From: Pseudomonas extremorientalis
GTDB lineage: Bacteria; Pseudomonadota; Gammaproteobacteria; Pseudomonadales; Pseudomonadaceae
Length of the DNA: 64,000 nt
Direction of reading: 5' to 3'
Assembly (NCBI RefSeq): GCF_001870465.1
Contig: NZ_MDGK01000004.1
Location: 1-64,000, forward strand
Positions 8,392 through 17,851 of this stretch are shown piece after piece. The notes below the pieces were generated by a model. The model was not told the DNA's origin, did no database searches, and was given only the letters and a program-made list of their open reading frames with translations. Each line of letters starts with the position of its first letter. The first letter of the stretch is position 1. Position numbers and translations under genes: made by a program.

Positions 8392-9786
8392 ATGAGCACC
8401 GACAAGACCAACCAGTCCTGGGGCGGCCGCTTCAGTGAACCCGTCGACGCCTTCGTCGCCCGCTTCACCGCCTCCGTCACCTTCGACCAGCGCCTGTACC
8501 GCCACGACATCATGGGCTCCATCGCCCACGCGACGATGCTGGCCAAGGTCGGCGTGCTGACCGATGCCGAGCGCGATAGCATCATCGACGGCCTGACCAC
8601 CATCCGTGGCGAGATCGAAGCCGGCACGTTCGACTGGCGCGTCGACCTGGAAGACGTGCACATGAACATCGAGGCCCGCCTTACCGACCGCATCGGTGTG
8701 ACTGGCAAGAAGCTGCACACCGGCCGTAGCCGCAACGACCAGGTGGCCACCGATATCCGCCTGTGGCTGCGTGACGAGATCGACCTGATCCTGTCCGAAA
8801 TCACCCGCCTGCAGAAAGGTTTGCTGGAGCAGGCCGAGCGTGAATCGGACACCATCATGCCGGGCTTCACTCACCTGCAGACCGCGCAACCGGTGACCTT
8901 CGGCCACCACTTGCTGGCCTGGTTCGAAATGCTCAGCCGCGACTACGAGCGCCTGGTGGACTGCCGCAAGCGTGCCAACCGCATGCCTCTGGGCAGCGCC
9001 GCTCTGGCCGGCACCACTTACCCGATCGACCGCGAGTACACCGCACAATTGCTGGGCTTCGACGCTGTTGGCGGCAACTCGCTGGACGGCGTGTCGGACC
9101 GTGACTTCGCCATCGAATTCTGTGCCGCCGCCAGTATTGCGATGATGCACCTGTCGCGCTTCTCCGAAGAGCTGGTGCTGTGGACCAGCGCGCAATTCCA
9201 GTTCATCGACCTGCCGGACCGCTTCTGCACCGGCAGCTCGATCATGCCGCAAAAGAAAAACCCCGACGTGCCCGAACTGGTGCGTGGCAAGAGCGGCCGC
9301 GTGTTCGGCGCCTTGATGGGCCTGCTGACCCTGATGAAAGGCCAACCCCTGGCCTACAACAAGGACAACCAGGAAGACAAGGAGCCGCTGTTCGACGCCG
9401 CCGACACCCTGCGCGACTCGCTGCGTGCGTTTGCCGACATGATCCCGGCGATCAAGCCCAAGCACGCGATCATGCGTGAAGCGGCGCTGCGCGGGTTCTC
9501 CACGGCGACCGACCTGGCCGACTACCTGGTGCGCCGTGGCCTGCCGTTCCGCGATTGCCACGAAATCGTCGGCCATGCGGTGAAGTACGGCGTGGACACC
9601 GGCAAGGACCTGGCGGAAATGAGCCTGGAAGAACTGCGCCAGTTCAGCGACCAGATCGAACAGGACGTGTTTGCCGTGCTGACCCTGGAAGGTTCGGTGA
9701 ATGCCCGCAACCACGTGGGCGGGACCGCCCCGGCGCAGGTAAAAGCCGCAGTGGTACGCGGCCAGGCCCTGCTCGCAAGCCGCTAA
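8392..9786 (+). CDS. argH: Argininosuccinate lyase
   Basis: A 464-residue member of the fumarase/aspartase superfamily. The signature [16 protein letters not shown], which contains the mobile catalytic-serine loop, lies near residues 282-297. [12 protein letters not shown] and [18 protein letters not shown] are also intact. It splits argininosuccinate to arginine and fumarate, the last step of arginine synthesis. The open frame extends upstream to 8296, but [17 protein letters not shown] is the family N terminus, so 8392 is used. It is divergent from algR. Confidence 0.97.
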   Translation: MSTDKTNQSWGGRFSEPVDAFVARFTASVTFDQRLYRHDIMGSIAHATMLAKVGVLTDAERDSIIDGLTTIRGEIEAGTFDWRVDLEDVHMNIEARLTDRIGVTGKKLHTGRSRNDQVATDIRLWLRDEIDLILSEITRLQKGLLEQAERESDTIMPGFTHLQTAQPVTFGHHLLAWFEMLSRDYERLVDCRKRANRMPLGSAALAGTTYPIDREYTAQLLGFDAVGGNSLDGVSDRDFAIEFCAAASIAMMHLSRFSEELVLWTSAQFQFIDLPDRFCTGSSIMPQKKNPDVPELVRGKSGRVFGALMGLLTLMKGQPLAYNKDNQEDKEPLFDAADTLRDSLRAFADMIPAIKPKHAIMREAALRGFSTATDLADYLVRRGLPFRDCHEIVGHAVKYGVDTGKDLAEMSLEELRQFSDQIEQDVFAVLTLEGSVNARNHVGGTAPAQVKAAVVRGQALLASR

Positions 9787-9813
9787 ACAGGTGGGAGTGC
9801 GGTGCAGCCTGGG

Positions 9814-10473
9814 TTATTTCTTGGCCGCAATCATGGCCCTGAACGCAGGCATCGCCGCCTCCCTGTCCTCCGCCACTTTCTGAGCGTTGGGCATCGCATG
9901 CAACATGTCCAGCAACGCCTTGGCCGCCGGCATTTCAGCCAGCAAATCCAGGCCGAACAGTTTTTCGCCCACCGCGCAGGCGAGGTTCACGCTGTACATG
10001 AAGTACAAATCCGCAATCGTGAAGCTCTCCCCCGCCACATACGGCGCGAACTTGCCGTGCCTGCCCAGCGCACCGACCCCCAGTAACAGCTCGGACCTGG
10101 ACTTCTCCTTGATCGCCTCCGGCACCGGCATGCCCATAAACGCTTCGGCGTAACACGCGCGGGCCGGCAGTTCGATGTACAACTCGATCTCCCTGCACAG
10201 CGCCAGCACCTGGGCTCGCTGGAACGGCTCGGCGGGCAACAGCGAAGGTCCTTCCTGGGTCTGTTCGATGTATTCGAGGATCACACTGGTTTCGTTGATA
10301 AACCCCTGCTTGACGCCGAGGGCCGGCACCTTGCCACGTGGGCTCACCGCAAAGACATGGGGGGTCTGCCCAGAGAAAAAGGGCACCTCTTCGAACGACA
10401 GTCCTTTCTCCAGCAGCGCCAGCTTGACCATGTTGTAGTAGTTGCTGACCGAGAATCCGTAGAGCTTGAGCAT
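9814..10473 (-). CDS. Glutathione S-transferase family protein
   Basis: A 219-residue protein with an N-terminal thioredoxin-like domain (MLKLYGFSVSNYYNMVKLAL, then the glutathione-binding PRGKVPAL cis-proline motif and the ETSVILEYIE motif). The C-terminal all-helical GST domain contains FTIADLYFMYSV. It probably conjugates or reduces small electrophiles with glutathione, but its substrate cannot be read from sequence. It is convergent with argH, with a gap of 27 bp. Confidence 0.9.
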   Translation of the reverse strand: MLKLYGFSVSNYYNMVKLALLEKGLSFEEVPFFSGQTPHVFAVSPRGKVPALGVKQGFINETSVILEYIEQTQEGPSLLPAEPFQRAQVLALCREIELYIELPARACYAEAFMGMPVPEAIKEKSRSELLLGVGALGRHGKFAPYVAGESFTIADLYFMYSVNLACAVGEKLFGLDLLAEMPAAKALLDMLHAMPNAQKVAEDREAAMPAFRAMIAAKK

Positions 10474-10599
10474 TGCAGGTGCCTCCAGGCCGGGAATGGG
10501 GTTGGCTGCAGGGGTTATAGCCCTCAGGGCCCGGCCTTGCCAGCAGCATCACCCGCCTGAATGGGGGTAGACTGACGCCCTTTCCTTGAGGAGCCAGCC

Positions 10600-10884
10600 A
10601 TGAGCGAGCCGACCGATATCGACAACGACGAAGAAGAATTCGCCGAAAACACCCTGATCGAAGCGATCGAGAACCAGATTGAAAGCGAAAACCCGCCGGC
10701 GGCCAAAGCCACGTTCAACAAGCTGACACTGGTGGGTTATGAGCGTGAAGAGATCCTGCAACTGATGGCCCACGTGCTGGCTGTCGAGATTGATGCGCTA
10801 TTGGAAGAGGACCGTGCGTTCAATACCGAATGGTATGAAACTGCATTGCGCGCCCTGCCGGAACTGCCCCCGGAAAAGCAATAA
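10600..10884 (+). CDS. Small acidic conserved protein of unknown function
   Basis: A 94-residue, strongly acidic protein with no signal peptide or membrane helix. The N terminus is Asp/Glu-rich (residues 4-30). The middle, from about residue 36, looks like two or three amphipathic helices (FNKLTLVGYEREEILQLMAH). A good GAGGAG ribosome site 7-8 bp upstream supports the start. I recognise it as a conserved Pseudomonas hypothetical protein but cannot assign a function. It is divergent from the GST gene and followed by another small conserved gene. Confidence 0.8.
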   Translation: MSEPTDIDNDEEEFAENTLIEAIENQIESENPPAAKATFNKLTLVGYEREEILQLMAHVLAVEIDALLEEDRAFNTEWYETALRALPELPPEKQ

Positions 10885-10980
10885 TCCAGGGGCGCTGCAA
10901 CACGCTGGACAGTTCGGCAAAGTGCGTTCACCTTATGGCCTGCTAGCCTCTAATAAATTCTTAGAAAGTCTGGAGTCCTT

Positions 10981-11235
10981 ATGTCGTATACCCCTGAGTT
11001 GGTTGCCGAACTGGAAATCCTTGTACTCTTCCCATTGGACAGCACCAAGGAAGGTCTGAAAGTTCACCAGACCGCCGCGCCCACTGCCATCGCTGCTGCC
11101 AAGCGCCTGCACGCGAAAGGACTTATCGACCAACCGGACGGGGGCTACCTGACCAGCCTTGGCCGGGACGCTGCCGAACAAGCCCAGACCCTGCTGACCA
11201 TCCTGACCACTGCCACTACCAAAGAAGCTGCCTGA
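10981..11235 (+). CDS. TIGR02647-type small conserved protein
   Basis: An 84-residue cytoplasmic protein beginning MSYTPELVAELEILVLFPLD, which I recognise as the TIGR02647 family of gammaproteobacteria. The sequence looks like a small winged-helix-like fold (a helix-rich N-terminal half, then GLIDQPDGGYLTSLGRDAAE), but DNA binding has not been shown for the family as far as I know. A GGAG ribosome site precedes the ATG. It lies 96 bp after the preceding small acidic gene, on the same strand. Confidence 0.85.
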   Translation: MSYTPELVAELEILVLFPLDSTKEGLKVHQTAAPTAIAAAKRLHAKGLIDQPDGGYLTSLGRDAAEQAQTLLTILTTATTKEAA

Positions 11236-11403
11236 TACCCTACATCGCCCATGGAGTCCGCTACTGGCGGATTCCGGGGGCATTGCTTTGGAGGTGCGAA
11301 AATTCTGACGTCAAAATCCATTTCCCTCTAAACCTCCCACGCTACTGGCTGTAAACTCCTACATGGCCGCCCACGTCGGGCTCTGCGAGCCACCGACTTC
11401 GAC

Positions 11404-14244
11404 ATGACCCGCACCCATGAGATCCGCCCCGACCTGGACGAAGGCATCGACCGTAAGGTGCTGGCCCAATTGCGCGCGCGTTTCATGGCCCTCAACGAAG
11501 GGCGCATGGCCCGGGCTGTCGAAGGGCTGACGCCGCGTCAGCAAAGCGTGCTGACCTTGTTGCCGCTGTTCTTCCACGTCAATCACCCGTTGCTGCCCGG
11601 CTATGTATCGGGCAGTACACCGGCCGGCCTGTCGAATTTCGAACCCGACGCCCAGGCACTGACCGAAGCCCAGCGCCTGACCCGCTCGTTCTCCTACAAG
11701 CCACGCCACGGCAACCCACCGCGACCGATTCACGGCCTGTTTCTAATGGGCAGCCTTGGGACGCTGGCCCAGGCCGACCAGAGCGATATGGATGTGTGGG
11801 TGTGTCACGCCGCTGACCTGAGCGAGGTGGAACTGGCCGAACTGCGCAAGAAATGCCAACTGCTGGAAGCCTGGGCCCTGACCATGGGTGCCGAGGCGCA
11901 CTTCTTCCTGATCGAGCCGACACGCTTTGTGCTCGGTGAGCGCGACACGCAACTGAGTTCCGACGATTGCGGCACCACCCAGCATTACCTGTTGCTGGAC
12001 GAGTTCTACCGCACCGCCATCTGGCTGGCCGGGCGTACACCGATCTGGTGGCTGGTGCCGGTGTATGAAGAGACTCGTTATGCCGAGTTCACCCACACGC
12101 TGATTTCCAAGCGCTTTATCCGTGCCGACGAAACCCTGGACCTTGGCCACCTGGCGCGCATCCCTCCGGGCGAATTCATCGGCGCCGGGTTGTGGCAGCT
12201 GTTCAAGGGCATCGAGTCGCCCTACAAGTCGGTGCTCAAGCTGCTGCTGACCGAGGTCTATGCCAGCGAACACCCGAACGTGCACTGCCTGAGCCTGCGC
12301 TTCAAGCGCGCGGTATTCGCCAACCAGATGGACCTGGACGAGCTGGACCCCTACATCGTGGTCTACCGCCGCATCGAGGAATACCTCAAGGCCCGCAACG
12401 AGCCAGAACGCCTGGAGCTGGTGCGGCGTTCGCTGTACCTCAAGGTCAACCGCAAGCTCAGCGCCGGCCAGCGCAGCACCAGCTGGCAACGCCTGCTGCT
12501 GGAGCGCCTGGCTCATGAATGGGGCTGGGACCAGCGCCAACTGACACTGCTGGACAGTCGCAGCCAGTGGAAAGTACGCCAGGTCGCCTCCGAGCGCCGC
12601 GCACTGGTCAACGAGCTCAATTACAGCTATCGCTTCCTGACCCAGTTCGCTCGCACCGAACAGACCGTCAGCCTGATCAACAAACGCGACCTCAACGTAT
12701 TGGGCCGGCGCCTGTATGCCGCCTTTGAACGCAAGGCCGGCAAAGTCGAGTTCATCAACCCCGGCATCGCCCCGGATCTGGCCGAAGACACCCTGACCCT
12801 GGTGCAATCGCCCAACCGCAAGGAGCCGGGCCAACACCACTGGGGCCTGTACAACGGCAACCTCACGGCCCTGGAATGGGAGCACTTCGCGCCGATCAAG
12901 CGCAGCCGCGACCTGCTGGAGATGCTCACCTGGTGCCATCGCAACGGTGTGATCGACAGCAGCACCCGCCTGGCCCTGCACCCCGGCACCAGCGACATGA
13001 CTGAGTTCGAGCTGTTCAACCTGCTGGGCAGCCTGCAACAGAGCGTCGCCCTGCCCCTGGCCAGCGTCGATGAAGAGCGCCTGCTGCGCTCGGCGGTGCC
13101 TGAGGAAGTCCTGCTGCTGATCAACGTCGGCGTCGACCCGCTCAAGCACCACCGCGACCTGAACATCCTGATGACCACCGAACGCACCGACTCCCTGAGT
13201 TATGCCGGTGTGCGCGACAACCTGGTGCTGACCCTGGACCAGGTCACGCTCAACAGCTGGAACGAGGTGATGGTCAGCCGCTACGACGGCCCTCACGCCC
13301 TGCTCGACTGCCTGCGCGACTACCTCAATCAATTGCCGGCGGACCATCTGCCACGGCTGCGGGTGCGCTGCTTCTGTCACAACCGCGCGCAGTTCATTGC
13401 CCAGCGCGTGGAAGAAATCTTCGACACCGCCCAGAACCTGCTGCTCGGTCAGGGCAATCACCGTTACCTGCTCCAGGTACAGCAGCACTATCACGTGATG
13501 GAGCTGATACCGGGCCAGGCGACCCACGTGTCACTGCCCACCCAGGACGCGCTGATCGCCTACCTCAGCGAAGAACTGGCCCGCTACAGCCCGCTGCATC
13601 TGGACGCCATGGCCCTGGAAGACCACGACCTGGCGCTGCTGCTGCCGATGGGGCTAGCCGATTGCGTGCAGGTGTTCTACCGAGTCAACGAAGGCTTCGC
13701 CGAGTTGTATGTGCTGGATGAGTTCAACGCGCTGTGGCAGCAGCGCTTGCCGTTCCATGACGAACAGAGCCTGCTGGCGCCGTTGCAGCGCTTTTTGCAG
13801 TCGATCATTTATCGCCGCGACGCGCTGTCACCGCTGGACCCGCATGAGCCACTGGGCGCAGTGCAAACCTTGTATTACCAACTGTTGCCGTCGGGCAGCG
13901 GTCGCGCGCGCGGCATCGAGCCTCGCCCTGCGCCGTCGAACCCGGCGAATAAACCGTTCTATGACGTGCAGGCGATTATCGGCAAGGCAGCGCCGGGCCA
14001 GGTGGGGATCACCCTGTACTGCAATCAGCGGGAGTTTTCCGAGCTGGAATTTGGCGACCAGCTGTTTGCAGTGGTCGCCCAGGAAATCGTCGGGCAACGC
14101 CGGGAGCCCGAACGTTACCGCTGCTACATCACCGACTTAGACCTGTCCGGCCTGCTCGGTGATGTGCAAAGCCCCAGCAATCTGTACCTGCGCTACAAGG
14201 CCGAGCTGGAACTGTCGCTCAACGAAGCGCTGAGCCGGATTTAA
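11404..14244 (+). CDS. cyaA: Class I adenylate cyclase
   Basis: A 946-residue cytoplasmic enzyme that makes cAMP from ATP. The N-terminal half is the class I catalytic domain: a nucleotidyltransferase-type motif GSLGTLAQADQSDMDVWVCH lies near residues 116-135, with the paired aspartates expected for Mg-ATP. The C-terminal half is the regulatory region found in enterobacterial CyaA. Length and position before rnk fit PAO1 cyaA (PA5272). In P. aeruginosa CyaA is secondary to CyaB for Vfr signalling. It ends in a shared 4-bp TTAA with the convergent rnk gene. Confidence 0.96.
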   Translation: MTRTHEIRPDLDEGIDRKVLAQLRARFMALNEGRMARAVEGLTPRQQSVLTLLPLFFHVNHPLLPGYVSGSTPAGLSNFEPDAQALTEAQRLTRSFSYKPRHGNPPRPIHGLFLMGSLGTLAQADQSDMDVWVCHAADLSEVELAELRKKCQLLEAWALTMGAEAHFFLIEPTRFVLGERDTQLSSDDCGTTQHYLLLDEFYRTAIWLAGRTPIWWLVPVYEETRYAEFTHTLISKRFIRADETLDLGHLARIPPGEFIGAGLWQLFKGIESPYKSVLKLLLTEVYASEHPNVHCLSLRFKRAVFANQMDLDELDPYIVVYRRIEEYLKARNEPERLELVRRSLYLKVNRKLSAGQRSTSWQRLLLERLAHEWGWDQRQLTLLDSRSQWKVRQVASERRALVNELNYSYRFLTQFARTEQTVSLINKRDLNVLGRRLYAAFERKAGKVEFINPGIAPDLAEDTLTLVQSPNRKEPGQHHWGLYNGNLTALEWEHFAPIKRSRDLLEMLTWCHRNGVIDSSTRLALHPGTSDMTEFELFNLLGSLQQSVALPLASVDEERLLRSAVPEEVLLLINVGVDPLKHHRDLNILMTTERTDSLSYAGVRDNLVLTLDQVTLNSWNEVMVSRYDGPHALLDCLRDYLNQLPADHLPRLRVRCFCHNRAQFIAQRVEEIFDTAQNLLLGQGNHRYLLQVQQHYHVMELIPGQATHVSLPTQDALIAYLSEELARYSPLHLDAMALEDHDLALLLPMGLADCVQVFYRVNEGFAELYVLDEFNALWQQRLPFHDEQSLLAPLQRFLQSIIYRRDALSPLDPHEPLGAVQTLYYQLLPSGSGRARGIEPRPAPSNPANKPFYDVQAIIGKAAPGQVGITLYCNQREFSELEFGDQLFAVVAQEIVGQRREPERYRCYITDLDLSGLLGDVQSPSNLYLRYKAELELSLNEALSRI

Positions 14245-14654
14245 AGAGGGAAGGCACCGCCATCCTTGGGCTGGCCTTCAACACTGAGCAATTCCAGCTT
14301 GAGCGTCTTGCCGCCAGGGGCCGGCCAGTCGATATGCTGGCCAACCTGCAGGCCAAGCAAAGCACTGCCTACCGGTGCCAGGATCGAGATCTTGCCTTCA
14401 TCGGCATTGGCATCTTTCGGGTAGACCAGGGTCAGGTGGTAGTCCTTGCCGCTGCCTTGCTCACGGCAATGCACGCTGGAGTTCATGGTCACGACACCCG
14501 CAGGCACTTCATCGTGGCCAACCACTTCTTCGGCGCGGTCGAGTTCGGCTTGCAACGCTTCGACGCCGGGAGATTCGTCGCCCAGGCGGTCGATCAGTTG
14601 CTCCAGACGCTGCACGTCAAGACGGGTGAGGATGATGGACGGTGCGGTGGTCAT
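14241..14654 (-). CDS. rnk: Rnk, regulator of nucleoside diphosphate kinase
   Basis: A 137-residue protein of the GreA/GreB-related Rnk family. A short N-terminal coiled-coil (residues ~10-45) is followed by the FKBP-like C-terminal domain (VTMNSSVHCREQG, LTLVYPKDAN, SILAPVGSALLGLQVG, IDWPAP). It binds RNA polymerase near the secondary channel and affects Ndk and alginate levels in P. aeruginosa. The start has an AGGAG-like site (ttcaggcagactcc on the plus strand). Its stop shares TTAA with cyaA. Confidence 0.95.
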   Translation of the reverse strand: MTTAPSIILTRLDVQRLEQLIDRLGDESPGVEALQAELDRAEEVVGHDEVPAGVVTMNSSVHCREQGSGKDYHLTLVYPKDANADEGKISILAPVGSALLGLQVGQHIDWPAPGGKTLKLELLSVEGQPKDGGAFPL

Positions 14655-14689
14655 GATTCAGGCAGACTCCTTTTTTCTGCACAAAAAAG

Positions 14690-14716
14690 CAAAACCCCGC
14701 CAGGAAAGGCGGGGTT
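14690..14716 (-). terminator. Terminator after the cyaY-DUF1289 pair
   Basis: The stem AACCCCGCC/GGCGGGGTT (14693-14701 and 14708-14716) has an AGGAAA loop. On the minus strand it is followed by TTTTGCTTTTTT. It lies downstream of the DUF1289 gene and upstream of rnk. Confidence 0.9.
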
Positions 14717-14784
14717 CTCACGGGCCTCGATGAGTTGAGGCGTATCCGGACACTACCACAGCGTCACAAATAAACAAGACAGCC

Positions 14785-15006
14785 TCAAGCGCGGGCCCGG
14801 CGCTGCTCGGCCTCGGCGCAGATGATCCGGCGCCGTGCATCGTCGGCAGAGCGCCATTCACGGATGTCTTCCACATGGCGGAAGCAGCCGAGGCAGACTT
14901 TCTGCTCGTCCAGGCGACACAAACTGATACAAGGTGACGGCACCGCCGGGCTGACATTACTGAACAGCGGCTTGGGCGGACGGACGGCAGCAGGCTGGGT
15001 CACCAT
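14785..15006 (-). CDS. DUF1289 (Fe-S-like Cys motif) small protein
   Basis: A 73-residue protein carrying the DUF1289 cysteine motif SPCISLCRLDE...CLGCFRHVEDIREW, with four cysteines that could hold a metal. The ATG at 15006 overlaps the cyaY stop in a TGATG junction, so the two are translationally coupled. An in-frame TTG one codon earlier is less likely. Pairing with the frataxin homologue CyaY hints at iron or Fe-S biology; this is inference from context only. Confidence 0.88.
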   Translation of the reverse strand: MVTQPAAVRPPKPLFSNVSPAVPSPCISLCRLDEQKVCLGCFRHVEDIREWRSADDARRRIICAEAEQRRARA

Positions 15007-15338
15007 CAAATCTCGTCGAAATCCAGATCGGCGCCGGCTTGTTCCTTAACCAGGCGCGCGAGCACTTCACTGAGCAGTTCATCGCTGGTGTCACACTGCC
15101 AATTGTTGTCTTCTTCGTTGAAATCAAAGTGAAAACCACCGGAACGCGCAGCCAGCCACAACTGACGCAGCGGTTCCTGGCGGCTGAAGATCAATTGAGT
15201 GCCATTTTCAAACTTGACGGTCAGTACACCGGCCGAATTTTCCAGGTCCACGTCCAGGCCGCTGTCGTCGAAAATATCTTCCAGCGCCTGCTGGGTCGAA
15301 TCCACCAGGTCGTGAAAACGGGCTTCGGTCAAACTCAT
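15006..15338 (-). CDS. cyaY: CyaY, bacterial frataxin
   Basis: A 110-residue frataxin homologue starting MSLTEARFHDLVDSTQQALE. The acidic first helix and strand (DIFDDSGLDVDLENSAGVLTV) form the iron-binding ridge, and SRQEPLRQLWLAARSGGFHF is the family core. It binds iron and IscS and modulates Fe-S cluster assembly. It is divergent from lppL-lysA and coupled to the downstream DUF1289 gene. Confidence 0.95.
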   Translation of the reverse strand: MSLTEARFHDLVDSTQQALEDIFDDSGLDVDLENSAGVLTVKFENGTQLIFSRQEPLRQLWLAARSGGFHFDFNEEDNNWQCDTSDELLSEVLARLVKEQAGADLDFDEI

Positions 15339-15513
15339 TGTGGCAACCTCAAAAGTGTCTGGTTTTGCTCGAGCGCCGCACGATACGGGCGAGCCCCGCC
15401 GATTGCAAAGGATACCGATTCCATCACGATTGGCGGTACGAAATATCCACGGCCAGCGTAGTCCACTTCATCTTCATGTCGGCAAACCCCCGCCGGACGG
15501 GTATTCCAGCGCA

Positions 15514-15542
15514 TAGGCAAGCTGGCGGGTGGTCGGTATACT
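15514..15542 (+). promoter_or_regulatory. Candidate promoter of the lppL-lysA-dapF operon
   Basis: TATACT at 15537-15542, preceded by GG, is a good -10 element. The hexamer at 15514-15519 (TAGGCA) with 17-bp spacing is a weak -35. The -10 is 34 bp upstream of the lppL ATG. Confidence 0.5.
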
Positions 15543-15576
15543 CGGGCGCAATTAATGCATATTCAAGGATTTCGCC

Positions 15577-15747
15577 ATGAAGCGCCTGATCTCTTCCCTT
15601 GCTGCGCTCGTCGCGGTCGCTTGCCTCGTTAGTGCCTGTGGTCAAAAAGGCCCGCTGTACCTGCCCGATGACAGCAAAGACCCGAATGAACAGGCGCAAT
15701 CGTCGCAAAAACCATCCAAAGCGCATAAGCACGACACCTACGAATAA
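15577..15747 (+). CDS. lppL: LppL, small lipoprotein
   Basis: A 56-residue lipoprotein. It starts [16 protein letters not shown] and has the lipobox VSAC with the lipidated Cys at residue 21, followed by GQKGPLYLP and a hydrophilic tail. Asp/Glu at +2 is absent, so it should be sorted to the outer membrane. LppL lies just upstream of lysA in P. aeruginosa and is the first gene of this operon; the LPTM-type sequence [10 protein letters not shown] is widely conserved in proteobacteria. The gap to lysA is only 9 bp. Confidence 0.93.
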   Translation: MKRLISSLAALVAVACLVSACGQKGPLYLPDDSKDPNEQAQSSQKPSKAHKHDTYE

Positions 15748-15756
15748 GGGTACTCC

Positions 15757-17004
15757 ATGGACGCTTTTAACTACCGGGACGGCGAGCTGTTCGCGGAAGG
15801 CGTGGCGTTGTCCGCGATTGCCGAGCGCTTTGGCACCCCGACCTATGTGTATTCCCGTGCGCATATCGAAGCCCAGTACCGCTCGTTCACCGACGCGCTC
15901 GACGGTGTACCGCACCTGGTGTGCTACGCGGTCAAGGCCAACTCCAACCTGGGTGTACTGAATGTCCTGGCGCGCCTCGGCGCTGGTTTTGACATCGTCT
16001 CCCGTGGCGAGCTGGAACGTGTGCTGGCTGCCGGCGGCAAAGCCGACAAGATCGTGTTCTCCGGCGTCGGCAAGACCCGCGAAGACATGCGCCGCGCCCT
16101 GGAAGTCGGCGTGCATTGCTTCAACATCGAATCCACCGACGAACTCGAGCGCCTGCAGGTCGTGGCCGCCGAGATGGGCGTTCGCGCGCCGATATCCCTG
16201 CGCGTCAACCCGGACGTCGACGCCGGCACCCACCCGTACATTTCCACCGGTCTCAAAGAGAACAAGTTCGGCATCGCCATTGCAGACGCCGAAGACGTGT
16301 ACATCCGCGCTGCCCAACTGCCAAACCTGGAAGTGCTGGGCGTCGACTGCCACATCGGTTCGCAACTGACCAGCCTGCCTCCGTTCCTGGATGCCCTCGA
16401 CCGCCTGCTGGCGCTGATCGACCGTCTTGGCGAATGCGGCATCTACCTGCACCACATCGACCTCGGTGGTGGCGTGGGCGTGCGTTACCGCGATGAAGAG
16501 CCGCCGCTGATTGCCGACTATATCCAAGCCGTGCGCGAGCGCATCGAAGGCCGTGACCTGACGCTGATGTTCGAGCCGGGCCGCTATATCGTCGCCAACG
16601 CGGGCGTGCTGCTGACCCAGGTCGAGTACCTCAAGCACACCGAGCACAAGGACTTCGCCATCGTCGACGCGGCGATGAACGACCTGATCCGCCCGGCGCT
16701 GTACCAGGCCTGGATGAATGTCACCGCCGTGACGCCGCGCGCCAGTGAAGCCCGCGCCTACGACATCGTCGGCCCGGTCTGCGAGACCGGCGACTTCCTG
16801 GCCAAGGATCGTCAGCTGGCCCTGGAAGAAGGCGATCTGCTGGCCGTGCATTCGGCCGGTGCCTATGGGTTTGTCATGAGTTCCAACTACAACACCCGCG
16901 GGCGTACCGCCGAGGTGTTGGTGGACGGTGATCAAGCGTTTGAAGTGCGTCGCCGCGAGACGGTAGCCGAGTTGTATGCTGGCGAAAGCCTGCTGCCGGA
17001 GTAA
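15757..17004 (+). CDS. lysA: Diaminopimelate decarboxylase
   Basis: A 415-residue fold-type III PLP enzyme converting meso-diaminopimelate to lysine and CO2. The PLP lysine is Lys60 in CYAVKANSNLGVL. HIGSQL, the glycine-rich DLGGGVGVRY and the substrate-binding CETGDFLAKD are intact. It is second in the operon, followed 3 bp later by dapF, which makes its substrate. Confidence 0.97.
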   Translation: MDAFNYRDGELFAEGVALSAIAERFGTPTYVYSRAHIEAQYRSFTDALDGVPHLVCYAVKANSNLGVLNVLARLGAGFDIVSRGELERVLAAGGKADKIVFSGVGKTREDMRRALEVGVHCFNIESTDELERLQVVAAEMGVRAPISLRVNPDVDAGTHPYISTGLKENKFGIAIADAEDVYIRAAQLPNLEVLGVDCHIGSQLTSLPPFLDALDRLLALIDRLGECGIYLHHIDLGGGVGVRYRDEEPPLIADYIQAVRERIEGRDLTLMFEPGRYIVANAGVLLTQVEYLKHTEHKDFAIVDAAMNDLIRPALYQAWMNVTAVTPRASEARAYDIVGPVCETGDFLAKDRQLALEEGDLLAVHSAGAYGFVMSSNYNTRGRTAEVLVDGDQAFEVRRRETVAELYAGESLLPE

Positions 17005-17007
17005 GCC

Positions 17008-17838
17008 ATGCTGCTGCGTTTTACCAAGATGCACGGGCTGGGCAATGATTTCATGGTCCTCGACCTTGTCAGCCAGCACGCGCATATCCTGCCCAAGCAC
17101 GCTAAACAGTGGGGCGATCGTCACACCGGCATTGGTTTCGACCAGTTGCTGATCGTCGAGGCGCCGAGCAATCCGGAGGTGGATTTCCGTTACCGGATCT
17201 TCAACTCCGACGGCTCCGAAGTGGAACAGTGCGGCAACGGTGCGCGCTGCTTCGCACGCTTTGTGCTGGACAAGCGCCTGACCGCCAAGCGGCAGATCCG
17301 TGTCGAGACCAAGAGCGGCGTGATCGAGCTGGATATCCGCAGTGATGGCCAGATCAGCGTCAACATGGGCGCGCCACGCCTGGTGCCGGCGGATATTCCG
17401 TTCCAGGCCACCGAGCAAGCTGTCAGCTACGCCCTGGACGTTGATGGCAAGACCGTCGATATCGCCGCCGTGTCCATGGGCAACCCCCATGCGGTGCTGC
17501 GGGTCAACGACATCAATAACGCCCCCGTGCATGAATTGGGGCCGAAAATCGAACACCACCCGCGCTTTCCGGCGCGGGTCAACGTGGGCTTCCTGCAGGT
17601 GATCGACCGTACCCGCGCGCAATTGCGTGTATGGGAACGCGGCGCCGGCGAAACCCAGGCCTGCGGCACCGGCGCGTGCGCCGCTGCCGTGGCCGCGATC
17701 AGCCAGGGGTGGATGGATTCGCCACTGCTGATCGACCTGCCCGGCGGACGCTTGTCCATCGAGTGGGCTGGCCCTGGCCACCCGGTGATGATGACCGGGC
17801 CGGCCTCGCGCGTATACGAAGGACAGGTCCGTCTATGA
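17008..17838 (+). CDS. dapF: Diaminopimelate epimerase
   Basis: A 276-residue cofactor-independent epimerase converting LL- to meso-diaminopimelate, for lysine and peptidoglycan. The two catalytic cysteines are Cys75 in [10 protein letters not shown] and the one in [12 protein letters not shown] near residue 219. MHGLGNDF at the N terminus is diagnostic. It lies directly after lysA in the same operon. Confidence 0.97.
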   Translation: MLLRFTKMHGLGNDFMVLDLVSQHAHILPKHAKQWGDRHTGIGFDQLLIVEAPSNPEVDFRYRIFNSDGSEVEQCGNGARCFARFVLDKRLTAKRQIRVETKSGVIELDIRSDGQISVNMGAPRLVPADIPFQATEQAVSYALDVDGKTVDIAAVSMGNPHAVLRVNDINNAPVHELGPKIEHHPRFPARVNVGFLQVIDRTRAQLRVWERGAGETQACGTGACAAAVAAISQGWMDSPLLIDLPGGRLSIEWAGPGHPVMMTGPASRVYEGQVRL

Positions 17839-17851
17839 GTGAGCCAAGCCA

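Noticed and set aside
8218..9714. 498-codon minus-strand frame
   Set aside because: It is antisense to argH, which is complete and conserved; composition (Gln/His/Val-rich) is that of a shadow frame in GC-rich DNA.
11743..13527. 594-codon minus-strand frame
   Set aside because: Antisense to cyaA with no recognisable domain.
15424..17781. 785-codon minus-strand frame
   Set aside because: Antisense to lppL, lysA and dapF, all firm genes; no domain seen.
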